Source: an uncultured Alphaproteobacteria bacterium
Lineage (GTDB): Bacteria; Pseudomonadota; Alphaproteobacteria; UBA7879; VGCX01
Assembly: GCA_913061155.1 (NCBI GenBank)
Contig: CAJXSI010000008.1
Span: forward strand, 1 to 42,588
Reading direction: 5' to 3'
Length of the DNA: 42,588 bases
The position numbers and the translations under genes were made by a program. Below are positions 34,188 to 42,588 of this stretch, in pieces; position 1 is the first letter of the stretch; each line of letters begins with the position of its first letter. A model generated the notes under the pieces. That model saw only the letters and a list, made by a program, of their open reading frames with translations. It was not told the DNA's origin and made no database searches.

Positions 34188-35931
34188 CACATACCATCAC
34201 ATCAGATATAAACAGTTTGTGTCGTTTCTTACCTTGCCAAGTATCCAATTTAATTGTTCCCACAATACTGCACCGCTTACCGGCAGGGTTTAATAAATAT
34301 TTTCCCATAGGTGTTTCGGCAGATCGAAAGGCAATTGCCTGTATTGTTGCTTTATCTTCTGCTTTAAGAATACAGCTGACATGATCTTTGCCAACAATTT
34401 TTGATAGGATGGGTTGAACTTGGTCAACCATAATTTTGGGCGTAACATTTTCTGGACCGAAAGGGGCCAAGCTGTCAATTATTTCTGCCAGTTCGATTGT
34501 TATGCCCCGCACAGAAATTGATGCATCAATGGTTAAGTTTGTTTTAATTGGCCCATCAGGCAGTCGTGTTTGCATGAATTGCCCGAACGCTTTTATTTTA
34601 TCTTTTTCAAGGGTTAATCCTGCTGCCATTGCATGGCCACCGCCATTAATCAACAAGCCTTTTTGTTTTGCTGCATGCATGGCTGATCCCAAATCCAGAC
34701 CTGGAATAGACCTTCCTGATCCTTTTCCAATTCCTTTTTCATCAACTGTAATCACAAGGGTAGGGCGGTTATATTTTTCCTTAAGACGGCCGGCCACAAT
34801 ACCAATAACCCCCACATGCCAACCTTGTTTTGCCACACAAATGACATGATGGGTCTGTAAGTTTTCTGATTCAACCATCTGAATGGCTTCGTCAATCATC
34901 TGTGCTTCGATTTGTTGACGTTCGGTATTTAATTGATCCAATTTCTGGGCGATTTCTTTGGCTTTTTGTTTGTCATGGGTGGATAATAATGTGGCCCCCA
35001 GATCTGACTGATCAATACGGCTGCCTGCATTAATGCGTGGCCCCAATAAAAACCCAAGGTGATAGGCTGTGGGAAAAGAATCAATATCAATAACATCCAT
35101 CAGGGCTGACATTCCTGTATTATCACGAAAGCCCATAATCTTAAGACCTTGCTGAATGAAGGCCCTGTTTAATGGTTTTAACGGAACAATATCACAAACT
35201 GTTCCCAAGGCCACCAAGTCAAGATATTGCCGAATATCTGGAAGTTTTTGTTTCCTATCCAGTTCTTTTAGTTTTTTAATCAGACCGTAAACATACATAA
35301 ACGACATGCCAACAGCCGCAAGATAGGTATGTTTTGATGTTTCATCAATGCGATTGGGGTTAACTATGGCAAAGGCCTCTGGTAACTTGGGTTCCCCAAT
35401 ATGGTGATCCAAAATAATGACATCCAGCCCAATTTTCTTTGCGTGGGCCAGGGCTTCAAAAGCTGTGGTGCCAGAATCCACAATAATAACCAAATGTGTT
35501 CCCTTTTTTTTAAGGATATCCATCGCCCCAGAACTTGGTCCATATCCTTCAAGAACGCGATCCGGGATATAGATTGAAATATCAATCCCTAAGGCTTCGA
35601 AAAAACGTTTTAATAGGGCCGATGACGTTGCCCCGTCAACATCATAATCTCCAAAGACAGTGATTTTTTGTTTTTGATTAATGGCCTCAATCGTGCGCGC
35701 AACAGCCTTGTCCATATCCTTAAAATGAAAGGGGTCAGGCATTAAATTTTTAAGTTTGGGGGTTAAAAAATTAATAACATGATCGCTTTTGATCTGACGA
35801 TTTACCAAAATGCGGGCAATAATATCAAGGATCCCATGTTTTTGCGAAATATCCATCACATCCCGCATGGGGGGGGCCAGCAATACCCAATGATTATTGT
35901 TTAAAGATTTTTTTCCTTTAAATAGGTGCAT
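34177..35931 (-). CDS. recJ: Single-stranded-DNA-specific exonuclease RecJ
   Basis: 5'-to-3' ssDNA exonuclease of recombination and mismatch repair. The 584-residue protein has the DHH-family motifs: VFGDYDVDGATSSALL (motif I), VDSGTTAFE, LDHHIGEP (DHH), and the DHHA1-domain motif GGGHAMAAGLTL, with LGPRINAGSRID between them. The normal family length is about 570-600. The start overlaps the upstream lipoprotein gene by 14 bases and the end overlaps the cupin gene, so the three form a tight operon. Confidence 0.95.
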   Translation of the reverse strand: MHLFKGKKSLNNNHWVLLAPPMRDVMDISQKHGILDIIARILVNRQIKSDHVINFLTPKLKNLMPDPFHFKDMDKAVARTIEAINQKQKITVFGDYDVDGATSSALLKRFFEALGIDISIYIPDRVLEGYGPSSGAMDILKKKGTHLVIIVDSGTTAFEALAHAKKIGLDVIILDHHIGEPKLPEAFAIVNPNRIDETSKHTYLAAVGMSFMYVYGLIKKLKELDRKQKLPDIRQYLDLVALGTVCDIVPLKPLNRAFIQQGLKIMGFRDNTGMSALMDVIDIDSFPTAYHLGFLLGPRINAGSRIDQSDLGATLLSTHDKQKAKEIAQKLDQLNTERQQIEAQMIDEAIQMVESENLQTHHVICVAKQGWHVGVIGIVAGRLKEKYNRPTLVITVDEKGIGKGSGRSIPGLDLGSAMHAAKQKGLLINGGGHAMAAGLTLEKDKIKAFGQFMQTRLPDGPIKTNLTIDASISVRGITIELAEIIDSLAPFGPENVTPKIMVDQVQPILSKIVGKDHVSCILKAEDKATIQAIAFRSAETPMGKYLLNPAGKRCSIVGTIKLDTWQGKKRHKLFISDVMVCDDA

Positions 35932-36142
35932 GATGTTTTTGTATTAAATCTTTTTTTTGACTAACTTCGTTTTTCATTTCAGAAATTTCTTCTTGTGTTG
36001 TTTCAAAAGAAACAATCGGTTGTTCATCAATGCTGGGGCATTCATTTAACTTTGGATAAGAAGAACAACCGCCAAGCATGAATATAAATAAGATATTGAA
36101 AAAAAAGAGCCTATAAAACATTTGAATTTGTATTTTTTTCAC
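35918..36142 (-). CDS. Small lipoprotein
   Basis: A 74-residue predicted lipoprotein with no recognised family. A hydrophobic signal ends in lipobox MLGGCSS (Cys about 26), followed by a short mature part with EEISEMKNEVSQKKDLIQKH, probably one helix. The annotated start is a GTG at 36142; an in-frame ATG at 36121 would still give a complete signal. It overlaps recJ by 14 bases and may serve mainly to couple its translation. Confidence 0.7.
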   Translation of the reverse strand: MKKIQIQMFYRLFFFNILFIFMLGGCSSYPKLNECPSIDEQPIVSFETTQEEISEMKNEVSQKKDLIQKHHAPI

Positions 36143-36191
36143 GATAGGGTATCCATAAAGTATTAATTAACACTGTCTTAAAAGTAAAAGA

Positions 36192-37190
36192 ATGGACCGC
36201 GCAAAACAAGAGAAAATATTAATCATTCAGCCTTTACCCGGAATTGGCGATGCTGTTTGGTTTTTGCCCCATCTTTTTTCCTTAAGAAAGGTTTTTCCCA
36301 CAGCCTTGATTACCTTGATGACAAAGAAAAGATCAAAGGCTGACGAAGTCCTGAAAAACCAAAATATTATTGATGATTATTTTTGGTTGGAAAAAAATCC
36401 AGGGATTCATTCTGGTTTTTTTGGCTTTTTCAGATTGGTGAAAACTCTTAAAAGTAAAGCCTATACAGCAGTCTGGATTCTACATAAAAGTCCTCGATAT
36501 GCGTTGGCTTGTAAATTGGCAGGTATTCCCAAGATATATGGCTATGGGAACGGTTACAGCAAATATATCGAAGTTCCCCCTTTCTTAACCAAGGTCCAGA
36601 TGACCCAGCATCCTATTGATTTGGCAACGGCTTTGTTAACCAACCATCAAGTAAACCTTCAAGGTCTTGAGGCAATCACCTTAAAACCGAATAAAGAAGT
36701 TACAAGGATGGTTTGCCAGAAAATTGACCTGACCAAAAACCAGAAAAATATTGTTTTATGTATTGGTGGTAGCGAGTCTTATAAGAAATGGCCAGATGAT
36801 TATTTTAAAGAAATTGCCCACCATTTCTTGAAAAAAAATGACAAAGTTTATATTCTTGGGGGACCCCAAGAAGAACGCGAGGCCAATTTAATTGCCAAAG
36901 AAATAAAAGAAGAAACAAGTTTTGACGTGACAGTTATTACGTCTCTTTCTATTCCAGAGGTTATCGGATTTCTGCCGCAAATTAATTTGTTCATCGGGAA
37001 TGATACAGGTATGTTAAATATTGCCGCTGCCACAGGCATCCCAAGTATAGGTCTGTTTGGTCAAACGCCTGCCTTAAGTTACCGGAAAAACTTGCACCCA
37101 ATTGTGGCCCCCGTAACAAACGGGGACCAAAGGGTTAGTGATATTTTACCTGATCAAGTTATTTCATTAAGCAATAAATTTGTCGATTGA
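36192..37190 (+). CDS. Family 9 glycosyltransferase, heptosyltransferase-like
   Basis: A GT9 enzyme of 332 residues, the family that adds ADP-heptose to LPS inner core (WaaC/WaaF/RfaQ). The N-terminal GIGDAVWFLPHLFSLRK is the acceptor-side G-loop and GGSESYKKWPDDYF the middle motif. The C-terminal FIGNDTGMLNIAAATGIPSI is the nucleotide-sugar site typical of GT9. Together with hldD near the right end, which makes ADP-L-glycero-heptose, it suggests a heptose-containing LPS core. Its last 37 bases overlap the convergent unknown gene. Which heptose position it serves is not clear. Confidence 0.85.
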   Translation: MDRAKQEKILIIQPLPGIGDAVWFLPHLFSLRKVFPTALITLMTKKRSKADEVLKNQNIIDDYFWLEKNPGIHSGFFGFFRLVKTLKSKAYTAVWILHKSPRYALACKLAGIPKIYGYGNGYSKYIEVPPFLTKVQMTQHPIDLATALLTNHQVNLQGLEAITLKPNKEVTRMVCQKIDLTKNQKNIVLCIGGSESYKKWPDDYFKEIAHHFLKKNDKVYILGGPQEEREANLIAKEIKEETSFDVTVITSLSIPEVIGFLPQINLFIGNDTGMLNIAAATGIPSIGLFGQTPALSYRKNLHPIVAPVTNGDQRVSDILPDQVISLSNKFVD

Positions 37191-37678
37191 TGATGCTTGT
37201 ATATAACAGAAAGCATTGACAAGGTTTTTTTAAGTTTTCGGGCTTGTTCTTTATTATCAATAAGGGTTGATGCGGTTTTCAGACAATTATCAATAATTAT
37301 TTTCTCCAGAAAAACGGAACTTATTCTATTGGTAACTTTCTGTGATTCACGCCATATTCCTTCCAATCCATCATTCACAATGGTATCTTGCCAAAGTTTT
37401 TTTTCTTTAGATTTTGTTGCTGCTAACTGCGCATCTAAGTTTGACGTGATTTCCGACGGTCCCCCAATGGGACGTTTATATTTAATTAAGGCATATTGGT
37501 TGCCTGCCAAAACACAATCTTCATTTAAAATACCCACCTGGGCCAATAAATCCAGCGCGGTTGTTGTTTGGAAGGTTTCCTTTGATCCCTGATTTTCATC
37601 CATCGGTAATAAATGTTTTTTGCAGGTTAGTTTTTTATTATTAAGTCGACGTTTGTTTATTAGCTTTCTTTGTTTCAT
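37154..37678 (-). CDS. Protein of unknown function, basic N-terminus
   Basis: Not recognised. ATG 37678 is chosen because AAAGGA lies at good spacing; the frame also extends to 37720. The 174-residue product starts with a very basic stretch (MKQRKLINKRRLNNKK), then LDLLAQVGILNEDCVLAGNQYA and a helical C-terminal half with LEKIIIDNCLKTASTLIDNK. The arrangement loosely recalls alphaproteobacterial proteins with a small helical domain near replication or phage genes, but identity is too weak to name one. It overlaps the heptosyltransferase gene by 37 bases. Confidence 0.55.
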   Translation of the reverse strand: MKQRKLINKRRLNNKKLTCKKHLLPMDENQGSKETFQTTTALDLLAQVGILNEDCVLAGNQYALIKYKRPIGGPSEITSNLDAQLAATKSKEKKLWQDTIVNDGLEGIWRESQKVTNRISSVFLEKIIIDNCLKTASTLIDNKEQARKLKKTLSMLSVIYKHHQSTNLLLNEIT

Positions 37679-37808
37679 TTTTATAGTCCTTTCTTTATCC
37701 CTATGCGGAAAATGCATCAAGTAAATAAAGAATTCAATAAATATTTCTAAAATAAAGGGAAATAATTAACTTTTGTCATTATTTAGATTTTTTTTAAAAA
37801 AGCAACAT

Positions 37809-37837
37809 TTGACGTTTTAGGCAGGACAGGGGATAAT
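37809..37837 (+). promoter_or_regulatory. fumC promoter
   Basis: TTGACG (37809-37814), a 17-base spacer and GATAAT (37832-37837), near-consensus sigma-70 boxes. Transcription would start about 20 bases before the fumC ATG. Confidence 0.65.
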
Positions 37838-37863
37838 GATTAAAAAATTATGTGGAATAATAA

Positions 37864-39243
37864 ATGTCAAATTTTCGTAAAGTAAAAGATTCGTTCGGTG
37901 AAATGCATGTCCCAGCTGATAAATATTGGGGGGCGCAAACCCAGCGATCTTTGCAGAATTTCAAAATAGGCACAGAATTAATGCCAACGCCCTTAATTCA
38001 GGCATTTGGTTTGCAAAAAAAGGCCGCCGCCTTGGCGAATATGACCTTAAAACGTTTGGATAAAACAATAGGCGACGCCATTGTTAAGGCCGCAGATGAG
38101 GTTATTGATGGAAAACTTGACGATCATTTTCCCTTAGTTGTGTGGCAAACGGGATCAGGCACCCAAACCAATATGAACTTTAATGAAGTTATTGCTTATC
38201 GTGCGGAAAAAATTCTTAAAGACGGGATGGCTGTTCACCCAAATGATCATGTGAATCAGGCCCAATCCACAAATGATTCTTTCCCAACCGTTATGCACAT
38301 TGCGGCGGTTGAAGAAATTCAACATAAATTACTGCCTGTCTTAAATCATATGCATATTACGTTGGAACGTAAGGCTTTTAATTTTGAAAAATATATTAAA
38401 ATTGGGCGCACACACTTGCAAGACGCCACCCCTTTAACGTTGGGGCAGGAATTTTCAGCCTATGCCACCCAGGTTAAACTTGGGATTGCCCGCATAGAAG
38501 ACGCCTTGAAAAGGCTTTATTCGTTGGCGCAAGGTGGAACGGCTGTTGGCACTGGGCTTAACGCGCACCCAGATTTTTCAAAGGAATTTGTAAAACATCT
38601 TAAGGAATTAACGGGACAGTCTTATGTTTCTGCAGAAAACAAGTTTGAAGCCTTGGCCAGCAATGATGCCATTGTTGAAATGTCAGGCATGTTAAATGTT
38701 TTGGCCACATCGTTTATGAAAATTGCGAATGATATCCGGTTATTGGGGTCTGGCCCCCGTTGCGGTATTGGGGAAATTATCCTGCCTTCTAACGAGCCTG
38801 GATCTTCCATCATGCCAGGCAAAGTCAACCCCACCCAAAGTGAGGCCATGACAATGGTGGCCGCCCAAGTTATGGGAAATCATGTTGCCATCACGGTTGG
38901 TGGCAGTAATGGACATTTTGAATTGAATGTTTTCAAACCCATGATGGCTTATAATATTTTACAATCCATCCGCCTGTTAACAGATTCGGCGCGCAGTTTT
39001 ACCGACAATTGTTTAGAAGGGATACAGGCCAATGCTGAAAAAATTAAAGAAAACTTAAATAATTCTTTAATGTTGGTAACAGCGTTAAATCCAAAAATTG
39101 GGTATGACAAAGCCTCTAGGTTGGCAAAAACTGCCCTTGAAGAAGGATTAACCTTAAGACAAGCCGCCATCCATCTTGGTTACATGACCGAAGAACAGTT
39201 TGATAGATGGTTGCGCCCACAAGATATGTTGGAACCGCGATAG
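37864..39243 (+). CDS. fumC: Fumarate hydratase class II
   Basis: Iron-independent fumarase of the TCA cycle. The 459-residue protein shows [12 protein letters not shown] near the N-terminus, [29 protein letters not shown], and the superfamily signature [16 protein letters not shown] (about residue 315), whose Ser is the catalytic base region. Its TAG stop overlaps the GTG start of the downstream ribbon-helix-helix gene (TAGTG), so the two are translationally coupled. Confidence 0.97.
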   Translation: MSNFRKVKDSFGEMHVPADKYWGAQTQRSLQNFKIGTELMPTPLIQAFGLQKKAAALANMTLKRLDKTIGDAIVKAADEVIDGKLDDHFPLVVWQTGSGTQTNMNFNEVIAYRAEKILKDGMAVHPNDHVNQAQSTNDSFPTVMHIAAVEEIQHKLLPVLNHMHITLERKAFNFEKYIKIGRTHLQDATPLTLGQEFSAYATQVKLGIARIEDALKRLYSLAQGGTAVGTGLNAHPDFSKEFVKHLKELTGQSYVSAENKFEALASNDAIVEMSGMLNVLATSFMKIANDIRLLGSGPRCGIGEIILPSNEPGSSIMPGKVNPTQSEAMTMVAAQVMGNHVAITVGGSNGHFELNVFKPMMAYNILQSIRLLTDSARSFTDNCLEGIQANAEKIKENLNNSLMLVTALNPKIGYDKASRLAKTALEEGLTLRQAAIHLGYMTEEQFDRWLRPQDMLEPR

Positions 39244-39467
39244 TGACCGATGCCAAATTAACAAAACATTCCATTACAATCCAGGGGCATCAAACCAGTG
39301 TGACCTTGGAAAGTATATTTTGGGATACGTTGAAAGATCTTGCCGAAAGTCAAAGAAAAACCATCAAACACTTGATCGAAGAAATTGATGCTGCCCGAAC
39401 TGGAAATCTATCCAGTGCCATTCGTGTTTATGTCATCCAACAAATAAAATCCAGCCAAGACGTATAA
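39243..39467 (+). CDS. Ribbon-helix-helix domain protein
   Basis: A 74-residue protein of the alphaproteobacterial RHH_4-like family: KHSITIQGHQTSVTLESIFW, then LAESQRKTIKHLIEEIDAAR and NLSSAIRVYVIQQI. The beta-strand plus two-helix pattern suggests a dimeric DNA-binding protein. It starts with GTG overlapping the fumC stop, a neighbourhood seen in several alphaproteobacteria, so it may be coregulated with or regulate fumC. No separate promoter was seen. Confidence 0.8.
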   Translation: MTDAKLTKHSITIQGHQTSVTLESIFWDTLKDLAESQRKTIKHLIEEIDAARTGNLSSAIRVYVIQQIKSSQDV

Positions 39468-39560
39468 AGCCTTAATACCCTTTTCAACCCTTACAAATAT
39501 CAGATTCTTTTCTATGTCTATTTAGCATGGCTACTAGGTCATATTTTCCTCTAATGATTA

Positions 39561-39588
39561 CTTGTATTTATTTGATATTTACTTATAT
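39561..39588 (+). promoter_or_regulatory. Putative promoter of the poly-serine secreted protein
   Basis: CTTGTA (39561-39566), a 16-base spacer and TTATAT (39583-39588), followed by the leader of the gene at 39622. The -10 context TTATATATGT matches that of the gene at 16163. Confidence 0.45.
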
Positions 39589-39621
39589 ATGTCATATAAA
39601 CCACAAAAAAGGAATGATGAG

Positions 39622-40251
39622 ATGAAACGAATACTTTATATTACTTCGGCAATAATTTTAAATACAGTTGCGTTCAATGTAAACGCAGCCAGTTCTTCTA
39701 GTAGCAGTGCTGGAGAAGGCTTTGACGCTGCTCCCTCCTCAGTCAGAGTAGTAGCCCCCTTTGCTTGTGCAGGTGAATACATCCTCCCTGCATCACCTGT
39801 CTCTTCATATGCATTTGGTGATGTACCAGAAGATGCGTCAACAACATATGGATTATCAGCCTCTTCTTCTTCTTCTTCTTCTTCTTCTTCTTCAGAAGGA
39901 AGTGCAGAAGAAGCAAGATATGATATTTTCGGAGCATTAGAGGCCCTTGCAACAGGCGAAATGACTTCAAAAAAATTCAAAACACTTTTAGATGATCCAG
40001 AAGCTATTGATAACGAACAACTTTCAGATTCTTATAACTCAGATAATCTATTAGCTATTGACGTTGCTTTGCGTGACCTTAGAGTTCCAGCAGAAGATGT
40101 TGCAGCAATAATAGATGCTTACCCAGTAATTGCTAGATCAATTGGAGGATATACTCCACTTATTACTGTAGCTAAAGTAACTGGTTGTCCTCGTAGAAAC
40201 CTAATGGAAAAGACGATTGTTATGGCAGCAATCAATAGAGCAAACCGATAG
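39622..40251 (+). CDS. Secreted poly-serine protein with ankyrin-like C-terminus
   Basis: Not recognised as a whole. The frame opens at 39562, but AAGGA before ATG 39622 and the signal peptide starting there favour this start (209 residues). After the signal (cleaved near NVNA-ASS) comes a Ser/Ala linker with an 11-serine run encoded by a TCT repeat. The C-terminal 110 residues (YDIFGALEALATGEM, LLAIDVALRDLRVPAEDVAAII, GGYTPLITVAKV) look like divergent ankyrin-type helices. The overall design matches the gene at 16163. A strong terminator follows. Confidence 0.75.
   Translation: MKRILYITSAIILNTVAFNVNAASSSSSSAGEGFDAAPSSVRVVAPFACAGEYILPASPVSSYAFGDVPEDASTTYGLSASSSSSSSSSSSEGSAEEARYDIFGALEALATGEMTSKKFKTLLDDPEAIDNEQLSDSYNSDNLLAIDVALRDLRVPAEDVAAIIDAYPVIARSIGGYTPLITVAKVTGCPRRNLMEKTIVMAAINRANR
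39862..39893. repeat. TCT trinucleotide microsatellite inside a secreted-protein gene
   Basis: Ten TCT units plus TC code for serine. Length changes by whole units would keep the frame and vary the linker length. On the minus strand it reads as AGA repeats. Confidence 0.85.
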
Positions 40252-40272
40252 ATAAAATAAATCTATCACTTT

Positions 40273-40300
40273 AAAAACCCGGCAACTGTCGGGTTTTTTT
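40273..40300. terminator. Bidirectional intrinsic terminator
   Basis: A stem AAAAACCCGGC/GTCGGGTTTTT (one G-U) with loop AACT is flanked by A and T runs, so it can stop transcription from both the plus gene ending at 40251 and the minus gene ending at 40316. Confidence 0.85.
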
Positions 40301-40315
40301 GTGCCTTGCCTTATT

Positions 40316-41155
40316 TTATAAAAGCTTTTGAAAGTCGTCATAAAAATTTGTCATGACAGAGGTGACCCCCAGGCCTAATAAATCATTGGCAATTGACGCA
40401 TCATCCACTGTCCAAACAATTAACTTTTCCCCTTGGTCAATTAATGTTTTCATTTCTGATGCAGGCACATTAAAACGGGGGGCGTAATAATCAGGTTTAA
40501 GATGCGAGCGTATAGATTTTTGAAACCATTTTTGTGTCCATAACCAAGATCCTTCGCCATGATCAATTTCAGTTTCTTCAAAAGTAACGGGAGAAACATC
40601 ATACGTAAATGCCAGCATAATGGGAATTTCTGGGGCCAATTCACGACTTTTTGCCAGACAATCTGCGCTGAAAGATTCGATAATCACGTTCTTTTCCAAC
40701 TTATACTTACGTACCAAATTAATGACAGCGCGAATTAAGGGAAGGGCGCTTTCTTTAATTTCTAACAAAATAATTAAATCTTTGCCAAAATCACGCAGAA
40801 CTGGTTCCAAAAGTGTTATGGCGAATTCTGTTTGGGTTTGATCTTTGGGATCACGATATTTTGCCCTGATAATTTTATCAGCTGAATAGGATCGCACCAA
40901 TCCAGAATGGTCTGTTGACGGCGACAAACCTTCATCATGAAAAATAACCGGGATATCATCTTGTGTTCGATGAATATCAATTTCTATGGCTTTGACGCCT
41001 TTGTGAACCGCCGCCTGAACAGCCTCATATGTATTGCCCACATATCCTTTGGTAAATGACTTGTGGGCAATTACTTTTGGAAATTCAAGTGCCATAGATT
41101 TTTCCCCAACCATTATAAATAAAATGGCAAAAACCAGCCTTTTTAACCTCTGCAT
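40316..41155 (-). CDS. Periplasmic glycerophosphodiester phosphodiesterase with a divergent N-terminal motif
   Basis: A GDPD-family TIM barrel (279 residues) with a signal peptide ending near KSMA. These enzymes release glycerol 3-phosphate from glycerophosphodiesters. KAIEIDIHRTQDDIPVIFHDEG carries the metal-binding E-x-D and the second histidine, and the C-terminal KLIVWTVDD is typical. The usual HRG-x5-PENT reads IAHKSFTKGYVGNTYEAV: the first His stays, but Arg becomes Lys, Gly becomes Ser and the Glu of PENT becomes Gly. Activity or substrate may therefore differ. Confidence 0.8.
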   Translation of the reverse strand: MQRLKRLVFAILFIMVGEKSMALEFPKVIAHKSFTKGYVGNTYEAVQAAVHKGVKAIEIDIHRTQDDIPVIFHDEGLSPSTDHSGLVRSYSADKIIRAKYRDPKDQTQTEFAITLLEPVLRDFGKDLIILLEIKESALPLIRAVINLVRKYKLEKNVIIESFSADCLAKSRELAPEIPIMLAFTYDVSPVTFEETEIDHGEGSWLWTQKWFQKSIRSHLKPDYYAPRFNVPASEMKTLIDQGEKLIVWTVDDASIANDLLGLGVTSVMTNFYDDFQKLL

Positions 41156-41211
41156 ATATCTCTTACCTTATACAGTAAGAATAGTCTCAGGTAGATCAAA
41201 TGTCCACAAAG

Positions 41212-42201
41212 TTATGCATAGGGATCATCAGCCAATAGGTAATTTCTTACGTAATCAGCAACGGCTTCTTCCAACGGGGTAAAGCGTTTTTCATACCCAG
41301 CATCCCGTAATTTTGCCATGTCGGCCTGTGTGAAATTCTGGTATTTATCTTTCAGTTGATCTGGCATATCAATATATTCAATGCGGGGGGCATCATACCC
41401 CATTGATTTAAAAACAGATTCTGCCAATTCTTTAAACGAACGGGCTTCGCCGCTTCCAACATTAAACAATCCGTTGACATCAGGGGTTTCCAATAGCCAT
41501 GTAATGACATCGACACAATCTTTGACATAGACAAAGTCGCGCATCTGACCACCATCTTTATATTTTGTATGGTTTGATTTAAAAAGTCGGGCAGGGTTGC
41601 CATCTTGGATTTGTTTTGTTAGGGCACAGGCAACACTTTTTTGCCCTTCCTTATGGTATTCATTTGGGCCAAATACGTTAAAAAACTTAAGCCCAACGCA
41701 TTGGGTTGGTTTTTCCACATTGGTTTGATTCATGCGGGCCAACCACCTGTCAAATAAGTGTTTTGTCCATCCATAAGGATTTAAGGGTTGTAAACAAGAT
41801 AAATGTTCTGGGGTTTCTTGATCTGAAAATCCTTTTGATCCATCACCATATGTCGCGGCCGAAGACGCATAAATAAAGCGTTTTTTATTGGTGGCACACC
41901 AGGACCATAACCCTTGGGAAAGTCTGAAATTGTTTTGAATGCAGGCATCCACATTTGTTTCCGTTGTGGTTGAAATGGCACCCATATGAATGATGGCTTC
42001 AATACGGGAGGCATTTTGGCTTAAAAAAGGAAAAATTTCATTAGGCTGAATAATTGATCCAAGTTCGCGTTTGGCAATGTTCTTCCATTTCGCATCTGTC
42101 CCCAGCCAATCACATACGATTGTGTCGTGATATCCCTGTTCTTCCAGGGCTTTAATAATATTGGACCCAATAAAACCGGCGCCGCCTGTGACTATGATCA
42201 T
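41212..42201 (-). CDS. hldD: ADP-glyceromanno-heptose 6-epimerase
   Basis: Converts ADP-D-glycero- to ADP-L-glycero-manno-heptose for the LPS inner core. The start is at ATG 42201, which has AAAGGAGAA just upstream; the open frame runs 30 codons further but lacks a good site. The 329-residue SDR protein starts MIIVTGGAGFIGSN. SSAATYGDG with YGWTKHLFD supplies the Ser, Tyr and Lys active-site residues, and KFFNVFGPNEYHKEGQ and DGGQMRDFVYVKD are diagnostic of HldD. Heptose supply matches the GT9 gene at 36192. Confidence 0.95.
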   Translation of the reverse strand: MIIVTGGAGFIGSNIIKALEEQGYHDTIVCDWLGTDAKWKNIAKRELGSIIQPNEIFPFLSQNASRIEAIIHMGAISTTTETNVDACIQNNFRLSQGLWSWCATNKKRFIYASSAATYGDGSKGFSDQETPEHLSCLQPLNPYGWTKHLFDRWLARMNQTNVEKPTQCVGLKFFNVFGPNEYHKEGQKSVACALTKQIQDGNPARLFKSNHTKYKDGGQMRDFVYVKDCVDVITWLLETPDVNGLFNVGSGEARSFKELAESVFKSMGYDAPRIEYIDMPDQLKDKYQNFTQADMAKLRDAGYEKRFTPLEEAVADYVRNYLLADDPYA

Positions 42202-42492
42202 AAAATTCTCCTTTGGATTAACCGACTGTTGATACATCCATTTTATAAACGGTTTTGGGATTAAGATTTTCTGAGCGATAATCACGTGCATTATGTCTGC
42301 TGCGTGGCATCAATTTCGTTTATCTTAAAACCTGCCTTAAAATAGAATTAATCAACAAGCCCTTTAAGTAATACCGGTTTCGCTTTTTGGATGCAAGGAT
42401 GATTTAAGATAGATATCTGGTTTAAAGATTCCAATCCACCTTAGTCCGGGATTGTATAAGTTTAGTAATTCGATGGCTATTTTGATTTGTCT

Positions 42493-42511
42493 CCCCGCAC
42501 TTGATGCGGGG
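42493..42511. repeat. Palindromic repeat, copy 1
   Basis: CCCCGCA and TGCGGGG arms surround CTTGA. The loop is the reverse complement of the loop in the copy at 42565-42585, so the two elements look like inverted members of one intergenic repeat family. Confidence 0.6.
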
Positions 42512-42564
42512 CCCAGGGCGGTAGTCACCGTATACAACCCGCCTGCCTTTTAGATTATGACTGG

Positions 42565-42585
42565 ATTCCGGATCAAGTCCGGAAT
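42565..42585. repeat. Palindromic repeat, copy 2
   Basis: ATTCCGGA and TCCGGAAT arms surround TCAAG. The flanks CTGG and GAC are typical of short palindromic repeats in alphaproteobacterial intergenic DNA. Confidence 0.65.
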
Positions 42586-42588
42586 GAC

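Larger units (their letters stand above)
42202..42588. other. Non-coding upstream region of hldD
   Basis: No gene was found. The hldD ribosome site is at its left edge. Two palindromic repeats occupy the right part. The window ends inside or just after the second one. Confidence 0.5.

Noticed and set aside
39636-39980. Minus-strand frame with a run of Glu
   Set aside because: It is the antisense of the TCT microsatellite and overlaps the plus gene, which has a signal peptide, promoter and terminator.
1-42588. CRISPR array, insertion sequence or prophage
   Set aside because: No regularly spaced repeats, transposase, integrase or phage structural genes were found. The only tandem repeats are short and lie within secreted-protein genes.

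Overview
The window reads as a 42.6 kb piece of chromosome from an AT-rich alphaproteobacterium. The evidence is a MipZ-type division ATPase, a MucR/Ros regulator with the alphaproteobacterial zinc-finger signature, a coxF-ctaG pair, a LexA with the alphaproteobacterial N-terminus, a compact bifunctional PutA, and several promoters close to the alphaproteobacterial CTTGAC-N17-CTATAT pattern. Low GC, short gaps, and secreted ankyrin-like or low-complexity proteins fit a host-associated lineage (Holosporales or Rickettsiales-like). That placement is inference. No IS element, prophage or CRISPR array was seen.

Layout. The left end (1-4607, minus) holds the 3' tail of a cut gene, then mipZ-galU-ugd-manB, which makes UDP-glucose, UDP-glucuronate and hexose-phosphate intermediates for the cell envelope. 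A tRNA CCA-adding enzyme (plus) converges on putA (minus), for proline catabolism. A five-gene plus operon (9247-14528) encodes a complete disaccharide-type ABC importer and a glycosyltransferase. Next come mucR, a CDGSH Fe-S protein, an esterase, and a secreted ankyrin/coiled-coil protein. After these lies about 1 kb without a convincing gene. It holds a compact small-RNA-like unit with promoter, folded core and terminator (about 17889-18032) and a second hairpin-rich stretch (17380-17573).

From 18316 there are a BamE lipoprotein, an NhaD/CitMHS-type antiporter, a LexA whose autocleavage residues are all changed, a HAMP coiled-coil membrane protein, a secreted repeat protein, an alanyl-tRNA editing protein, and the tkt-gap operon. 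Then come coxF-ctaG, overlapping an approximately 1087-residue NfnAB-like flavin/Fe-S fusion, two secreted hypothetical proteins flanking tRNA-Glu(UUC), nfu, and a lipoprotein-recJ-cupin operon. The right end carries a heptosyltransferase-like gene, an unknown protein, fumC with a ribbon-helix-helix protein, a secreted poly-serine protein, a divergent periplasmic GDPD, hldD, and palindromic intergenic repeats running to the window edge.

Together the genes support envelope sugar synthesis (galU, ugd, manB, hldD, heptosyltransferase, glycosyltransferase), central carbon and proline metabolism, respiration assembly and repair. The most unusual points are the apparently non-cleavable LexA, the untyped small RNA locus, the NfnAB-like fusion next to coxF-ctaG, and a dispersed set of secreted low-complexity proteins with similar signal peptides and promoters.
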